A stretch of DNA of 57,057 nt. Source: Oceanospirillaceae bacterium. Lineage in GTDB: Bacteria > Pseudomonadota > Gammaproteobacteria > Pseudomonadales > Balneatricaceae. The notes under the pieces were generated by a model. It was not told the origin of the DNA, did no database searches, and saw nothing but the letters and a program-made list of their open reading frames with translations. The stretch is taken from NCBI GenBank assembly GCA_013215375.1, contig JABSRB010000004.1:1-57057 (forward strand). The letters run 5' to 3'. The position numbers and the translations under genes were made by a program. Below, piece by piece: positions 56,618 to 57,057 of this stretch (positions are counted from its first letter, which is position 1; each line of letters begins with the position of its first letter).

Positions 56618-57057
56618 TCAATTATCGACCTTTGCATTCGTTGATTTATCCCGATCGAATACCATTAACAAAACAGGTAACACGATTAGGTCGAAAACCA
56701 GCGCAAACAGCATAATGATCGCCGTCATTTTACCCATGTCAGTATTTACCCGAAATTCAGACACCAACACCATGCTTAAAAAACCTACCACTAATACCAG
56801 TGTGGTAAAGACAATAGAGGGGGCTACGGTCTCAAACGCAAAAGTAACGGCCTGCTTAGCATCTAAGCCATTCTCGTGCCTTGCATGCAAGTATTTAGTG
56901 AGAAAATGCACGGTATCATCGACGATTACCCCTATCGACATGCCCGACACCATGGCTAAACCAAAGCCTACTTGCGTGACTAACAACCCCCAACCTCCGA
57001 ACGCCGCTATGATAGGAACCAGGTTTGGCAAGACACTAAGCACGCCTATTCGCCATG
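56618..57057 (-). CDS. RND/MMPL-type exporter, C-terminal part (cut by window edge)
   Basis: The last 146 residues of a large RND-superfamily membrane protein; the frame is open to the right edge, with no credible start. The segments LPNLVPIIAAFGGWGLL, SIGVIVDDTVHFLTKY and VGFLSMVLVSEFRVNTDMGK match the C-terminal membrane block of MMPL/HpnN-like exporters. VDDTVHF is the usual motif in transmembrane helix 10. The substrate is unknown. Confidence 0.88.
   Translation of the reverse strand, partial: WRIGVLSVLPNLVPIIAAFGGWGLLVTQVGFGLAMVSGMSIGVIVDDTVHFLTKYLHARHENGLDAKQAVTFAFETVAPSIVFTTLVLVVGFLSMVLVSEFRVNTDMGKMTAIIMLFALVFDLIVLPVLLMVFDRDKSTNAKVDN

Overview
The window reads as chromosome of a free-living, probably marine, heterotrophic gammaproteobacterium with fairly low GC. 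The evidence is the fused indolepyruvate:ferredoxin oxidoreductase, the long proteobacterial-type TrpS, RsgA, YaaA, RhlE, SigZ, NnrS/NsrR, SCO/PCuAC and UreDABCEFG. I cannot name the genus. I saw no rRNA, tRNA, CRISPR array, phage genes or complete insertion sequence, but there are many short non-coding repeats and MITE-like elements.

Layout. 1-7.4 kb: LysR regulator divergent from an indolepyruvate oxidoreductase, an azoreductase/AraC pair, and a LysE-type exporter gene broken by a MITE. 7.8-16.3 kb: a HAAT-type ABC uptake operon (binding protein, two permeases, two ATPases), a MarR regulator, 4-hydroxybenzoate hydroxylase (pobA) and a divergent PobR-like activator, plausibly one aromatic-acid uptake and catabolism locus. 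16.3-18.2 kb: MarR with a DUF2798-like membrane protein, and a methyltransferase. 18.4-21.1 kb: a CuA/copper assembly cluster (TlpA-like thioredoxin, two paralogous uncharacterised membrane-anchored Cys proteins, SCO1/SenC, PCuAC). 21.4-29 kb: orphan amino-acid-type binding proteins, an MBL-fold lipoprotein with a TetR regulator, AlkD, and a two-gene ABC transporter. 29.3-34.4 kb: a complete urease operon, ureDABCEFG. 34.7-47.6 kb: a third orphan binding protein, RhlE, a pentapeptide-repeat protein, Dyp peroxidase, sulfurtransferase, TrpS, YaaA, LysR, an NAD(P)-binding protein, an exported unknown protein, RsgA and AraC. 47.8-54.8 kb, all on the minus strand: SigZ, a 51-residue metallothionein-like protein, cytochrome c, multicopper oxidase, a small Cys/His exported protein, copper nitrite reductase NirK, NnrS and NsrR. 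55-56.3 kb: a PheS-related ligase (SrmL-type) behind a candidate leader ORF and a strong terminator. The right edge cuts an RND/MMPL exporter.

How parts fit. Two blocks centre on copper: CuA-site assembly at 18-21 kb, and copper oxidase, metallothionein and NirK at 48-53 kb. NsrR-like and FNR-like sites lie upstream of nirK, and an NsrR-like site precedes nsrR-nnrS, suggesting control by nitric oxide and low oxygen. The aromatic block joins uptake to ring hydroxylation.

The most unusual non-coding signal is a family of composite repeats made of 7-bp tandem arrays (GCTGTGA, GCGGTGA, TTTTAGC, GACTAAC, CTACAAG), some with a shared hairpin core. They sit right at the 3' ends of genes, mostly between convergent genes. 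In three genes the stop codon lies in or directly against the repeat. There are also three MITE families, two of them with CTAG at both ends. Nearly identical MITE copies in opposite orientation bound about 29.5 kb that includes the urease operon.
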